In this document: piece after piece, positions 9,700-17,290 of the stretch | How positions within the stretch are numbered: the stretch's first letter is position 1 | Layout of the letters: the number at the start of each line of letters is the position of its first letter | Origin: Gammaproteobacteria bacterium | GTDB lineage: Bacteria; Pseudomonadota; Gammaproteobacteria; Competibacterales; Competibacteraceae | DNA: 64,000 nt | Direction of reading: 5' to 3' | Assembly (NCBI GenBank): GCA_024235135.1 | Contig: JACKMZ010000007.1 | Location: 1 to 64,000 of the forward strand | Made by a program: the position numbers and the translations under genes | The notes under the pieces: model-generated | Database searches by the model: none | What the model was told of the DNA's origin: nothing | Seen by the model: only the letters and a program-made list of their open reading frames with translations

Positions 9700-10618
9700 A
9701 TGGCAATCCCTGATTTCCAGTCCTTCATGCTCCCGATCCTCAAGCTAGCGGCGGATGGAATGGAACATTCGCTTTCGGAGAGCCGTGAGGTTCTGGCGAC
9801 CCATTTTGGCTTATCCGATGAAGAACGGTCTGAAATGTTGCCCAGCGGAAGACAACGCCGATTCAACAACCGGGTTGCCTGGGCAAAAGTTTAACTTGGA
9901 ACAAGCGGGTCTGTTGACGAGTTCTCGCAGAGCCCACTTTGTCATTGCTACGGATGGGCTAGAACTGCTAGCCCGCGATGTTAGCCGTATTGATATTCCA
10001 TTGCTGGAAAACTATCCAAAGTTTCAGGAGTTTCGAGCCGCGTCGAAAAAATCAGACGGCGCGGACTCGGCCACGAAGTTATCAACTGAGGCCCATGGAG
10101 CGACTCCTGAAGAAACGCTGGAGCAAGCGTATCAAAGCATTCGTGCTGAATTGGCGTCCGAACTTTTGCTTCGCGTCAAAGCAAGTTCGCCTCAGTTCTT
10201 TGAAGAATTGGTTGTGGAGCTTCTTTTGAAAATGGGTTATGGCCGCAACAAAAAAGAAGCGGGACGTACAATCGGGCGTACCGGTGATGAAGGGATAGAC
10301 GGAATCATCAGTGAGGATCGCCTTGGCCTGGAAACCATTTACATTCAAGCTAAGCGATGGTCGGGCACCGTGGGCCGGCCAGAGGTACAGAAATTTGTCG
10401 GAGCACTGCACGGGAAAAGGGCACGAAAAGGAGTGTTCATCACCACAAGCGGTTTTTCCAGCGAAGCCAGGGATTACGTGTCGCACATCGATCCACGCAT
10501 CGTCCTGATTGATGGACGCGAGCTTGCGGAGTACATGCTCGATCTGAATCTTGGCGTAACACCAAAGGCGAATTACGAGATAAAACGCATCGACTCCGAT
10601 TATTTCAGTGAGGAGTAG
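9700..10618 (+). pseudogene. mrr: Mrr-type restriction endonuclease, split by a frameshift
   Basis: Type IV restriction endonuclease. Frame 1 gives MAIPDFQSFMLPILKLAADG to a TAA at 9892-9894; the next frame continues without a gap as NLEQAGLLTSSRRAHFVIATDGLELL and through the catalytic domain to 10618. The nuclease core is intact: GRTGDEGIDGIIS then IYIQAKRW (D...QxK) and KGVFITTSGFS. Removing one T from GTTT (9889-9892) restores a single ~305-residue protein, the normal Mrr length. Either a true inactivating mutation or a sequencing error. The gene is less GC-rich than its left neighbour and opens an island-like stretch. Confidence 0.85.
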
Positions 10619-10730
10619 CCAATGTCCCTCTGTTTACCCCCCACCCTTGTATCTTTATACCCATGGTGGTTAGCTGCCATCACGCGGGCGAGAAAATCTC
10701 TATTCTCAAAGCATCGATAGCAACTCGCGT

Positions 10731-11336
10731 CTAGGAAAAAAATCCCCGTATTCCAGTGAGCGTAAATTGCACTCCCATAGCAATGACAATCACACCCATA
10801 TAACTCGTTATCATTTCCTTAACCAATCCGACTTTCCGGAGTGTGCCTGTCATTCGGGTTGAGATTAAAAGAGCCACTGCAAGAATAACAAGGGTTGCGA
10901 CCACACCGATTATGGCCGTTAGCGGTAAAATATGCTTCTTATGGGCAGCCGCTATCGTAATGACTCCCGTAATGGTTCCTGGACTGGCGGCAAACAGGAT
11001 CAAAGGAGCCAGCGAGATATTTGACCCCATTGATTGTGGGGATACCGTATTGGAAGTCTGCTGAGTGGATTTCAACATGCCCGCTCCAATCCATACGAGA
11101 ATGCCACCACCGGCACAGGAGAAAGCATTCAGGGAAATTCCGAAAGCTCCCAGGATTGTGGTTCCAGCAATTGCCGCCACCAGCAATACGACCCCAATCG
11201 CCGCAATGGCCTTAAATGCGATTTTTTCTTTCTCACCGCGGGGAATATCCTTCACACAATCCGCAAATATGGCCATGCACATCACGGGATTCACGAGTGC
11301 AAGCACTGTAATTATCGCTTGTATAGGTTCTTTCAT
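10731..11336 (-). CDS. MarC family (UPF0056) membrane protein
   Basis: A 201-residue inner-membrane protein with about six hydrophobic segments and the family landmarks LALVNPVMCMAIF near the N-terminus, GGGILVWIGAGML in the middle and a GVITIAA segment later. MarC proteins are annotated as putative amino-acid or small-molecule transporters; the substrate is unknown. It stands alone, convergent with the Mrr gene and separated from it by a short gap; codon use is AT-richer than the flanking core. Confidence 0.85.
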   Translation of the reverse strand: MKEPIQAIITVLALVNPVMCMAIFADCVKDIPRGEKEKIAFKAIAAIGVVLLVAAIAGTTILGAFGISLNAFSCAGGGILVWIGAGMLKSTQQTSNTVSPQSMGSNISLAPLILFAASPGTITGVITIAAAHKKHILPLTAIIGVVATLVILAVALLISTRMTGTLRKVGLVKEMITSYMGVIVIAMGVQFTLTGIRGFFS

Positions 11337-11784
11337 GCTGGGTTGCTATTTTCTCGATCAGGGCGATAGATACTCATCACACCCGAATAGAATAGAATTT
11401 CTTGCCGGCAACATCCAATTTCGTCAGCCACCTTGTTTCCGTTCGCACAATGTATATTACGGAATATAATTATAGAGTTTCCGTCTAACCAAGGGAACCA
11501 ATATCAGAAATCTGAATGGGCAACTTCTTTAAGGAATTACCAGGAACCATACAAAATGAAGAACAATAAATTATTGACCTTCCTTGTTGATGATCCATTT
11601 ACCAAGAACTCGAATCACGATAAGCGACCGACAAGCTGATGCGCTTCCTATGTCAGCGCATCCTACACGCTGTTCCAGGCGAGCAACTGGAATCAATCCG
11701 CCTTGATACGCTTCCTTCGTCAGAACATCCTACAAACTGTCTCCTCCGCCTCAGGGATTTTTAGATAAGTTGCGAAGCCCGTCG
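11337..11784. other. Intergenic stretch with two repeat palindromes
   Basis: About 450 bases between the marC start and the small cassette ORF. I see AT-rich leader sequence, no convincing gene, and two REP-like palindromes at 11638-11662 and 11705-11729. A 27-codon reading frame from the ATG at 11554 (MKNNKLLTFLVDDPF) is too short and unsupported to call. Confidence 0.5.
11638..11735. repeat. Two tandem REP-like palindromes
   Basis: Copy 1 (11638-11662) is GATGCGC, an 11-base spacer and GCGCATC, followed by CTACA; copy 2 (11705-11729) is a decayed version (GATACGC...GAACATC) in the same orientation. A third, near-perfect copy lies at 13052-13080 inside an attC-like region. Each forms a short hairpin; this is the pattern of dispersed extragenic palindromes. 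Confidence 0.65.
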
Positions 11785-11895
11785 CTACGCTCTGATAGCA
11801 TATACGGCAGTGCCAGATTCTTGTTCCATTGCGGCGAACTGTGCAACATCCTCTGGCACGGCCAGGGTCAGACGGACTGAAGTTGAAGAACTCAT
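11785..11895 (-). CDS. Small cassette ORF, 36 aa, RHH-like N-terminus (function unknown)
   Basis: Not a recognised family. ATG at 11895 lies four bases after the attC right-end core GTTAAAT, the usual position of a gene in an integron cassette, and runs to TAG at 11785. The peptide begins MSSSTSVRLTLAVPEDVAQF, which resembles the start of a ribbon-helix-helix antitoxin or DNA-binding protein, and then stops early; it may be a truncated remnant. No strong ribosome site is visible because the boundary is so close. Confidence 0.35.
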   Translation of the reverse strand: MSSSTSVRLTLAVPEDVAQFAAMEQESGTAVYAIRA

Positions 11896-11898
11896 GGC

Positions 11899-11970
11899 AT
11901 TTAACGACAAGATCAGCCGACCCGGTGGATAGATAGCGGAGCCAGGGCCAGCTAGAGCGATTTGTTAGTC
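11899..11970 (-). other. Integron attC-like recombination site
   Basis: Read on the minus strand: R'' GACTAAC (its TAA is the methyltransferase stop), an imperfect arm ACAAATCGCTCTAGC, a spacer, the facing arm GGTCGGCTGATCTTGT, and R' GTTAAAT, which fits GTTRRRY exactly. The arms pair imperfectly (ACAAATC..GC against ACAAGATCAGC), as expected for attC with bulged bases. Length 72 bp is in the normal range. Confidence 0.65.
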
Positions 11971-12879
11971 TGAAATGTATGGATTGTTCGGTAGCTGGAC
12001 AATTTCATATCCTTCAACTACAAGTTGCTGAAGCAATTTAGGAGATGGTTCCTTCTTGAAGATAATTGATGCAAGGAGACCATAATCGAAAAATCCTAAT
12101 TTACATAAAAAATTCCTGATAGCAATCAACCTCTTTACTTTCTTTTGCAAAGGACCGTTATCTAAGATCTTTTCATGCTCCACTCCTGAAATATAGGCAT
12201 CATTAATTCCCTTAAAGGCTACTGTTTTATAGTTAAGCCCTAATGCAGCTTTTTCTACTTCCCGCCTGGAAATACTATAAACATAATTACCAGACTCTTC
12301 AAAACCATGTTTATTGATATCTTTTTTCAAAACTTTTTTAATTATATCTTTTAAATTTTTAAAAAGAACTACTGAGTAACGACCTACAATATATGGATCA
12401 TTTGGCTCAATGAGCACGACGCCCTTTTTTGCCACTCGCATCATCTCATAAAGCGCAAGCATAGGCCTTGGAAAATGATGATAAGATTCTTTGCAAAAAA
12501 CATAATCAAATGTTGAGTCTTGAAAAGATAACGATTCAGCATTCTCAATCTTGTAATTTGTAATATAACCGATATCTTTTGCCTCTTTCAACAAATACTC
12601 AGATATGTCCGTTGCTAGAGCATTACATCCATTCTCCTCAATATACTTCGCATCCTTCCCGTATCTGCCATCACCCACAGTAAGCCACTTGGCTTGTGGT
12701 TCTGTGACCAATAATGGATTAAGAGTTTGATACATTCGTTGGTGACGCCATGCATCAACCGAATCTTTATCAAACCATATTCTCGCGTGCGCGGCTTTCG
12801 CGCCATTCTTTGTATATTCCCTAAAGTGCTCCAAGTGTCGCTGGTAGCTTTTATCTTGAAAGGTCTTGATTTGGTTCAT
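11965..12879 (-). CDS. Class I SAM-dependent methyltransferase
   Basis: A 304-residue methyltransferase. The SAM-binding motif is LTVGDGRYGKDAKYI (around residues 86-100), followed by ATDISEYLL, the post-I region FQDSTFDYVFCKESYHHFP and MMRVAKKGVVLIEPNDP. Such domains act on metabolites or sugars of surface glycans; the C-terminal 120 residues, rich in Lys/Ile, give no substrate. It is strikingly AT-rich with AAA/ATA/TTT codons unlike any neighbour, which points to recent transfer. Its stop lies inside the attC-like site downstream and another such site lies upstream, so it looks like a cassette gene. Confidence 0.85.
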   Translation of the reverse strand: MNQIKTFQDKSYQRHLEHFREYTKNGAKAAHARIWFDKDSVDAWRHQRMYQTLNPLLVTEPQAKWLTVGDGRYGKDAKYIEENGCNALATDISEYLLKEAKDIGYITNYKIENAESLSFQDSTFDYVFCKESYHHFPRPMLALYEMMRVAKKGVVLIEPNDPYIVGRYSVVLFKNLKDIIKKVLKKDINKHGFEESGNYVYSISRREVEKAALGLNYKTVAFKGINDAYISGVEHEKILDNGPLQKKVKRLIAIRNFLCKLGFFDYGLLASIIFKKEPSPKLLQQLVVEGYEIVQLPNNPYISD

Positions 12880-12905
12880 GAGATATATTTCCTACGACTG
12901 GCGCC

Positions 12906-13118
12906 GACTAACGGCCCAAACGAGCGGCAATCTCTGGAGGGGATGTCTGTTCGAGTTGGTTTGATAAGTTGTGCTTCGCGCTGGATTAGCCTTCTCCTGC
13001 AACAATTTTGATTGGGTCAGGCTGACGGGATTGCGCCGATCAGCCCACCTCGATGCGCTTCCTTCGTCAGCGCATCCTACACGCACATTACCAATCAGCG
13101 TCGATAGTGTTGTTAGTC
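12906..13118 (-). other. Long attC-like site with an inserted REP palindrome
   Basis: On the minus strand GACTAAC (13118-13112) and GTTAGTC (12912-12906) are exact complements. The left one contains the PaiB-like stop, and the inner box next to the right one, GCCGCTCGTTTGGGCC, matches the same position of the attC at 16194-16280 (GCCGCTCGTTCGGGCT). At 213 bp it is longer than usual; a REP-like palindrome at 13052-13080 accounts for part of the extra length. Confidence 0.5.
13052..13080. repeat. REP-like palindrome, third copy
   Basis: GATGCGC, 11-base loop, GCGCATC, then CTAC; near-identical to the copy at 11638. It sits inside the attC-like region downstream of the PaiB-like gene. Confidence 0.6.
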
Positions 13119-13757
13119 AGCCGTTTTGGTTCCAGCTTCCACTAGATCTGCCATGGCTTCCGATTCTGGAACACCCCTTGCCCTCAAACCGGCGATGACG
13201 CGGGTTTGATTTCTTGCCGGTTGATTCTGGCTGATTTTCCATTTACCCAGCAACTTTGCGATAACCATTTCAATGCCGACGATGGCGGTCATGATTCGCT
13301 CAGTGTGGTCTGGCGGCGCATCGGAAACCGACCACGGTTCGGGAAAGGACGCTTCATTATGGTGGGTAAGGGCATTGAGTTGTTCACGTAACCACGCTGG
13401 ATTGTCTACGGCGCGTAGAACTCCATAAGCATGCACTACCGCATAGTTCCAGGTTGGAACCACTCGCCCGGTTTCGCTTTTGGTGGCATACCACGAAGGC
13501 GTGATATAGGCCTGGGGGCCGTGGAAAATCGCCAGGGCCTCAATGCCTCCGGCCATCTCGCCAAACAATGGATTGGCGCGAGCGATATGGCCTTGCAATG
13601 TGCCATAAGGAGCAGGTGACTCGGACAAATGCAGCGGAATATGATTGGCGTTTAGCCCACTTGAAGGATGGGTAACCAGAGTCGCCAATGGAGAGGCACG
13701 AACAAGCTCGTGCATGACCTCGACTCTCGGCTCGGCAAATTGCTTAGGGATATACAC
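13113..13757 (-). CDS. PaiB-like FMN-binding protein
   Basis: A 214-residue member of the PaiB / FMN-binding split-barrel family (related to pyridoxamine-phosphate oxidases), often annotated as negative transcriptional regulator or protease-synthesis regulator. Landmarks are the N-terminal MYIPKQFAEP, ATLVTHPSSGLNANHIPLHL, GPQAYITPSWYATK, VVPTWNYAVVHAYG and the late IVGIEMVIAKLLGKWKISQNQP. Length is normal. Start is GTG at 13757 with GAGGAA upstream. The stop is inside the attC-like site downstream. Common as an integron cassette gene. Confidence 0.88.
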   Translation of the reverse strand: MYIPKQFAEPRVEVMHELVRASPLATLVTHPSSGLNANHIPLHLSESPAPYGTLQGHIARANPLFGEMAGGIEALAIFHGPQAYITPSWYATKSETGRVVPTWNYAVVHAYGVLRAVDNPAWLREQLNALTHHNEASFPEPWSVSDAPPDHTERIMTAIVGIEMVIAKLLGKWKISQNQPARNQTRVIAGLRARGVPESEAMADLVEAGTKTAD

Positions 13758-13849
13758 GTTCTATTATTTCCTCGCTAATGGGCGAAACATTCCCCGCGCG
13801 AAGTACGCCAGCTTCATGGGGTTTAATTTAACGCGATCAACGGCCCACA

Positions 13850-14146
13850 TTAAACGGTATAGTCTGCGAACTCGTCATACACTGTTACCGAAATGCGCTC
13901 TCCCAAGTCCCGCATTTCCAGCATTTGCGGAGGATTATCGGCTTTCCAGAAAGCCTGCCAAGCCTCAAGCGAATCCCACCGCGCTATCGTCAAGACTTTG
14001 CCGGGATTAGCCTTCTCTTGCAATAGGAAACTACCTCTAGCTCCTTCGACGGATTCATGGATCATCGTCGTCGTTCGCTTCCATGCTTCGCGAAAGGCAG
14101 AGAGATTTTCAGGTCGGACCTGCCACTCGTATAGGACTCGGATCAT
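13850..14146 (-). CDS. Antibiotic biosynthesis monooxygenase (ABM) domain protein
   Basis: A 98-residue single ABM domain (dimeric alpha-beta barrel): MIRVLYEWQVRPENLSAFREAW, KRTTTMIHESVEGARGSFLL, TIARWDSLEAWQAFW and a final beta-strand region ERISVTVYDEF. Members oxidise quinoid or act as heme-degrading or protective enzymes; the substrate is unknown. Standalone with palindromic sequence on both sides, which fits a cassette gene, although the site between its stop and the PaiB-like gene is only a degenerate attC candidate. Confidence 0.82.
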   Translation of the reverse strand: MIRVLYEWQVRPENLSAFREAWKRTTTMIHESVEGARGSFLLQEKANPGKVLTIARWDSLEAWQAFWKADNPPQMLEMRDLGERISVTVYDEFADYTV

Positions 14147-14298
14147 TTAAGCAACTGTCAATGCAATGGCCGCTATCGCGGGGATAGTCTCCGCTGCGTA
14201 GCGATATTTGACACTATCCGTATGAATTGCGCTTACCTTCGAGCGAATCGGGCCACCGCAGTGTGTGCACTAGCTGTTCGCCCTCGCGCACAAGCAGG

Positions 14299-15009
14299 CT
14301 ACCAGGGAACAGTGCGGCCGAGATAATCAATATACTGCAATCCAGGAGCGCCCTGCTTCGCGAGCAGATTGTTCACCAAGCTGGGCACGTTCTCTTCGAT
14401 GGTGAACGGTGCGTCCGAGCCACCCAAGGCAGTGCGAATCCAACCCGGCGCCATCAAAACCAACGCGCGCGACGAACCGGCGTGGCGCGCCGCGAAGCTG
14501 CGCATAAACATATTCAGGGCTGCCTTGCTGCCCCGGTACAGTTCGCGCCCGCCCTTCTCGTTGTTGCCGATGCTCCCTTGCCCAGACGACATGACGCCGA
14601 TCATCCCCGTCGAGGACACGTACTGCTCAAGATTTTCAATGACACGCATCGGGCTGAGCGAGTTGGTGATCATGACTTGTATAAACTCTTCGGTCGACAC
14701 CTCACCGATCGTCTGTGTCGGATCGCGATTGGTCGTCCCGGCGTTTACGAACAAGATATCGAACACCCTTCCCGATAGGCGGCGACTCAACTCGGCAAGC
14801 TGATCCGGCTCGCAGATGTCTAACACCTCGATCTCGACCCGACCGGGGCACTCGTCGGCCAAGTCGTGCAGTAACGTCCGAGTCGTTCCTCCGCGAGCGG
14901 TGCCAACGACATTCCATCCTTTCTTCAAGAACTCGGCGGCCATGGCATGCCCCAGACCGCGTGACGCTCCGATGATGAGGACTGTGGGGCTAATGGAGGT
15001 TGTCGGCAT
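14299..15009 (-). CDS. Short-chain dehydrogenase/reductase (SDR)
   Basis: NAD(P)-dependent oxidoreductase of the classical SDR fold, 236 residues. The cofactor motif is GASRGLG (TxxxGxG position), then DILFVNAGTTNRDP and the catalytic YRGSK (YxxxK) with a preceding Ser in VMSSGQGS. Start at 15009 (MPTTSISPTVLIIG) is preferred because GAGGGAGAG precedes it; the frame is open 21 codons further. The end GRTVPW is a natural SDR terminus. Substrate unknown. An unusually strong palindrome lies in its leader (15076-15108). Confidence 0.88.
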   Translation of the reverse strand: MPTTSISPTVLIIGASRGLGHAMAAEFLKKGWNVVGTARGGTTRTLLHDLADECPGRVEIEVLDICEPDQLAELSRRLSGRVFDILFVNAGTTNRDPTQTIGEVSTEEFIQVMITNSLSPMRVIENLEQYVSSTGMIGVMSSGQGSIGNNEKGGRELYRGSKAALNMFMRSFAARHAGSSRALVLMAPGWIRTALGGSDAPFTIEENVPSLVNNLLAKQGAPGLQYIDYLGRTVPW

Positions 15010-15075
15010 AGAATTCTCTCCCTCGGTAACGTAATCGATCACTAGCGTGATACGTGTATTCATTCGCCGCAAATC

Positions 15076-15108
15076 GCGCCGAACATAACCCGTGGTTATG
15101 TTCGGCGC
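15076..15108. promoter_or_regulatory. Perfect 15-bp inverted repeat upstream of the SDR gene
   Basis: GCGCCGAACATAACC (15076-15090), three-base loop CGT, and its exact complement (15094-15108). No T-run follows on either strand, so a terminator is unlikely. It may be a regulator operator for the SDR gene or the stem of a decayed attC. Confidence 0.5.
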
Positions 15109-15156
15109 CGTGTTAACGGAATTGTGATTGCAATGGTGCGCACCGCGTGTTCCGTG

Positions 15157-15163
15157 GCCTAAC
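15157..15163 (-). other. attC right-end core (GTTAGGC) between hydrolase and SDR genes
   Basis: On the minus strand GCAGGGCGTTAGGCC contains a perfect GTTRRRY core in the right orientation between the hydrolase stop (15297) and the SDR start. A hairpin AGCGACG/CGTCGCT (about 15240-15260) lies upstream. The R'' partner is unclear, so I mark only the core. Confidence 0.4.
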
Positions 15164-15296
15164 GCCCTGCATCACCGGTGGTGCTTCGCGCCATTCGCCG
15201 CAGTTTGTCGTCGGGCGGCTCCGTGAATCCACCTCGGCGACCAGCGACGACCAAACGTCGCTTCATGACGGCGCTATTCGAGTTTACCCTGGCCAC

Positions 15297-16157
15297 TCAT
15301 TTTGAGGCGTTCAAAAAGCTGCGTACCAACTGGATCGTCGCTTGAGGATTCTCTTCCATGATCCAATGGCCGGAGTCGGGAACGATAGCCTCCTGGACGT
15401 CACTCGCGGCGAAACGCATCACCGCGGCCATCGTCGCGCCGAACGACTTCTCCCCGCCCACTGCCAACACCGGTAGGGTGAGTTTCCCCTTCGCCAAAAA
15501 CGCCTGATTGTCGATCGCGTCCTGATCGAACGCGGCAAACTGCGCGAAGCCGGAGCGCATGGCGCCCGGCAGCGCGTAGAGTGCCGCATAGTGCTCGCGC
15601 GCGGCTTCGCTGAAGCGGCTCGGGTCAGCGGAGAATTCGTTCCAGAAGCGATCGAGATAAATGCGCTCGCGCCCGGCGACCAAGCGTTCCATGTCCGGAC
15701 CGCCGAAGCGGAAATGCCATAGCAACGGGTTCTTCAGAATCTCCTCCCACGGGCCGACCCCTGGCAACGGCGCGTCGATCAGCACGAAACGCTTGACGTA
15801 TTCGGGGTACCGAGCGGTAAAAGCGTAGCCAACCATGTTGCCGATGTCGTGCGCAACCAGATCGATTCGTTCGATCCCCAACGCGGCCAGCACGCCCGCC
15901 ATGTCGTCAGCCTGGGTCTTCTTGTCGAATCCGCCGGTGGGCTTGGAGGAACGCCCTAAACCCCTGAGATCAGGAACAATGACTGTGTGGTCCTGGGCGA
16001 GATCAACGGCCAGAGGCGCCCACATGTCGCCGGTCTCGCCATAACCGTGCAGCAGCATTACCGCCGGACCCGCGCCGCCAACACGAGTATGGAGGGTGAC
16101 GCCGTTGGTGGAAATCTCTTTAATCTTGAAGCTAATCGGGAAGGTGAAGTCTGACAT
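15297..16157 (-). CDS. Alpha/beta hydrolase, epoxide hydrolase/dehalogenase-like
   Basis: A 286-residue alpha/beta hydrolase. Oxyanion motif VMLLHGYGETGDMW, DLRGLGRSSKP, nucleophile elbow VAHDIGNMVGY with Asp as nucleophile (as in epoxide hydrolases and haloacetate dehalogenases, not Ser esterases), and catalytic His in DSGHWIMEENP. Start at 16157 (MSDFTFPISFK) is chosen because TTTGGAG lies before it; an in-frame ATG at 16181 is possible. The upstream attC boundary is at 16194, so the gene begins close to a cassette edge. Substrate unknown. Confidence 0.88.
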   Translation of the reverse strand: MSDFTFPISFKIKEISTNGVTLHTRVGGAGPAVMLLHGYGETGDMWAPLAVDLAQDHTVIVPDLRGLGRSSKPTGGFDKKTQADDMAGVLAALGIERIDLVAHDIGNMVGYAFTARYPEYVKRFVLIDAPLPGVGPWEEILKNPLLWHFRFGGPDMERLVAGRERIYLDRFWNEFSADPSRFSEAAREHYAALYALPGAMRSGFAQFAAFDQDAIDNQAFLAKGKLTLPVLAVGGEKSFGATMAAVMRFAASDVQEAIVPDSGHWIMEENPQATIQLVRSFLNASK

Positions 16158-16193
16158 TTCGTACTCCAAAGGTAATGCCATTTTCTTCTCGCT

Positions 16194-16280
16194 GGCCAAC
16201 AGCCCGAACGAGCGGCAGGCAACGGCGGCCGAAGCCGGCCGTTGCCTGCCGCGCATGTCCGGTTGATGGGGGGGTTAGGC
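16194..16280 (-). other. Integron attC-like recombination site
   Basis: On the minus strand it runs from R'' GCCTAAC (the TAA is the stop of the thioesterase gene) through CCATCAACCGGAC, a long hairpin with perfect arms GCGGCAGGCAACGG / CCGTTGCCTGCCGC, the facing box TCGTTCGGGCTG and R' GTTGGCC. Total 87 bp. The strong variable stem, the imperfect L boxes and the embedded stop codon are all typical of attC. Confidence 0.72.
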
Positions 16281-16685
16281 GCCGCCTGTCGCCGTTCGCT
16301 TGAGTGCGCCCTGGAGCAGCCGGTCTCCTGCGACGACTGCCCGTTTGTGTGTACCGCGCCCGATCTCTCCTCCTGCGCCCCGGGCAACAATTTCGAATAC
16401 GTACAATTTGCCTTCCAATCCGAGAAATCTGGCTTCGGCAACAACCGCAACTCCCAACGGTGTCGCTGCCGTGTGCTGGATGTCCAAACTAACGCCCACG
16501 GAAAGCTCACCCGCTTGCAACGCCGGACGCATAGCGCGTGCTGCCGCAAGTTCCATTAAACCGATCATCTTGCTCGTTGCGTAGACTGGCGGAAAGGCAT
16601 CGTCGGGCGTCTGGTTTAGTACGCCTGCCAAGTCCGCGCCAGTAACGACGAGGGTCGCCGTCCCGCGGCATCCAACTTCAAGCAT
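16275..16685 (-). CDS. Hot-dog thioesterase, fluoroacetyl-CoA thioesterase (FlK)-like
   Basis: A 136-residue single hot-dog domain. The FlK-type catalytic pattern is visible: YATSKMIGLMELAAARAM carries the Thr and Glu, SLDIQHTAATPLG the His, and GRGTHKRAVV is the usual terminal motif. It should cleave a small acyl-CoA thioester; the substrate is inferred only from family. The gene is bounded by attC-like sites on both sides (16721-16778 upstream, 16194-16280 downstream), with its start 36 bases after the upstream boundary, the clearest cassette in the window. Confidence 0.85.
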   Translation of the reverse strand: MLEVGCRGTATLVVTGADLAGVLNQTPDDAFPPVYATSKMIGLMELAAARAMRPALQAGELSVGVSLDIQHTAATPLGVAVVAEARFLGLEGKLYVFEIVARGAGGEIGRGTHKRAVVAGDRLLQGALKRTATGGA

Positions 16686-16720
16686 TTTGACCCGCTGGAC
16701 GCCGTGTAGCGCCCCGTGGC

Positions 16721-16778
16721 GCCGAACGTTGGAATTCAGCGGCCACCGAAGGTGATCTGCCGGAATGACCGGTTATGC
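16721..16778 (-). other. Integron attC site (59-base-element type)
   Basis: Minus strand: R'' GCATAAC, L'' CGGTCATTCCGGCAG, a short stem ATCACC TTC GGTGG, L' CCGCTGAATTCCAAC and R' GTTCGGC. At 58 bp with the CTGAATTCCAAC spacer it looks like a classical 59-base element. R' differs from GTTRRRY at one base. The stop codon of the glyoxalase fragment lies inside R''. Confidence 0.75.
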
Positions 16779-16949
16779 GCATTGCTCATCACACCGCTTA
16801 CCACAATGAGATGAAGAAATACGGTGAAAGTCAGCGTGCAGCGGTATGCGCCAGGCTCCGGTCTGGGTGGCTGTGTCTTCACCGAAAACTACGGCGTCGG
16901 CCAGCGTCAAAAAATGCTCCCACGCCATCCCGTGCGGGTCGACAACCCG
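16773..16949 (-). pseudogene. C-terminal remnant of a glyoxalase/dioxygenase-fold (CadI/ArsI-like) gene
   Basis: Directly after the NIPSNAP stop and in the same frame, 58 codons read RVVDPHGMAWEHFLTLADAV then VFGEDT, ending at a TAA inside the attC. DPxGxxWE(H/A)F with a following FGED is the C-terminal signature of the CadI/ArsI branch of the glyoxalase superfamily. No start codon or N-terminal half exists, so it is a 5'-deleted gene whose 3' end still marks the cassette boundary. Confidence 0.5.
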
Positions 16950-17255
16950 TTATTCGAAGACCGGCCGCATAAAAGATCGCTCAAAGCTAAGGAAGCACTT
17001 GGTTTCCTCATAGTAGCGCATTGCGGCTTGGCAATCAGGGTCCTTGGCGGCGGATGCGCGATAGGCTTCGTAGGCCGCGAGAGACGGAAAAGAGAACATC
17101 GCAAGCGCGATATTGTTCGGTCCCTCATGAGGCAAGAAATAGCCGTGGTGTTTGCCGCCGAATTTCTCTACCAAAGGAATCCACATCCTCCCGTAGGTCT
17201 CGAATTCTTTCAGCTTGAAAGGATCAATAATGTAGCGCAAATAGCATGTGATCAT
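16950..17255 (-). CDS. NIPSNAP family protein
   Basis: A 101-residue NIPSNAP domain (dimeric alpha-beta barrel): MITCYLRYIIDPFKLKEFET, GKHHGYFLPHEGPNN and the typical FPSLAAYEAYRASAAKDPD. The biochemical role in bacteria is unknown. ATG at 17255 follows AAAGGA. It shares a cassette with the glyoxalase remnant downstream. A decayed relative lies at 53902-53988, in the second attC array. Confidence 0.85.
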   Translation of the reverse strand: MITCYLRYIIDPFKLKEFETYGRMWIPLVEKFGGKHHGYFLPHEGPNNIALAMFSFPSLAAYEAYRASAAKDPDCQAAMRYYEETKCFLSFERSFMRPVFE

Positions 17256-17290
17256 GGCTAATAAATGTCCTTTTTCAGTATTGTCGTTTT

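Noticed and set aside
9885..9895. Programmed +1 frameshift in the Mrr gene
   Set aside because: No upstream Shine-Dalgarno-like stimulator and slipping from GTT to TTT would need poor pairing; a simple indel explains it.
13768..13852. attC between the ABM and PaiB-like genes
   Set aside because: CATTAGC and GTTTAAT are only loosely like R' and R'', and no convincing L boxes pair; listed as uncertain, not as a site.
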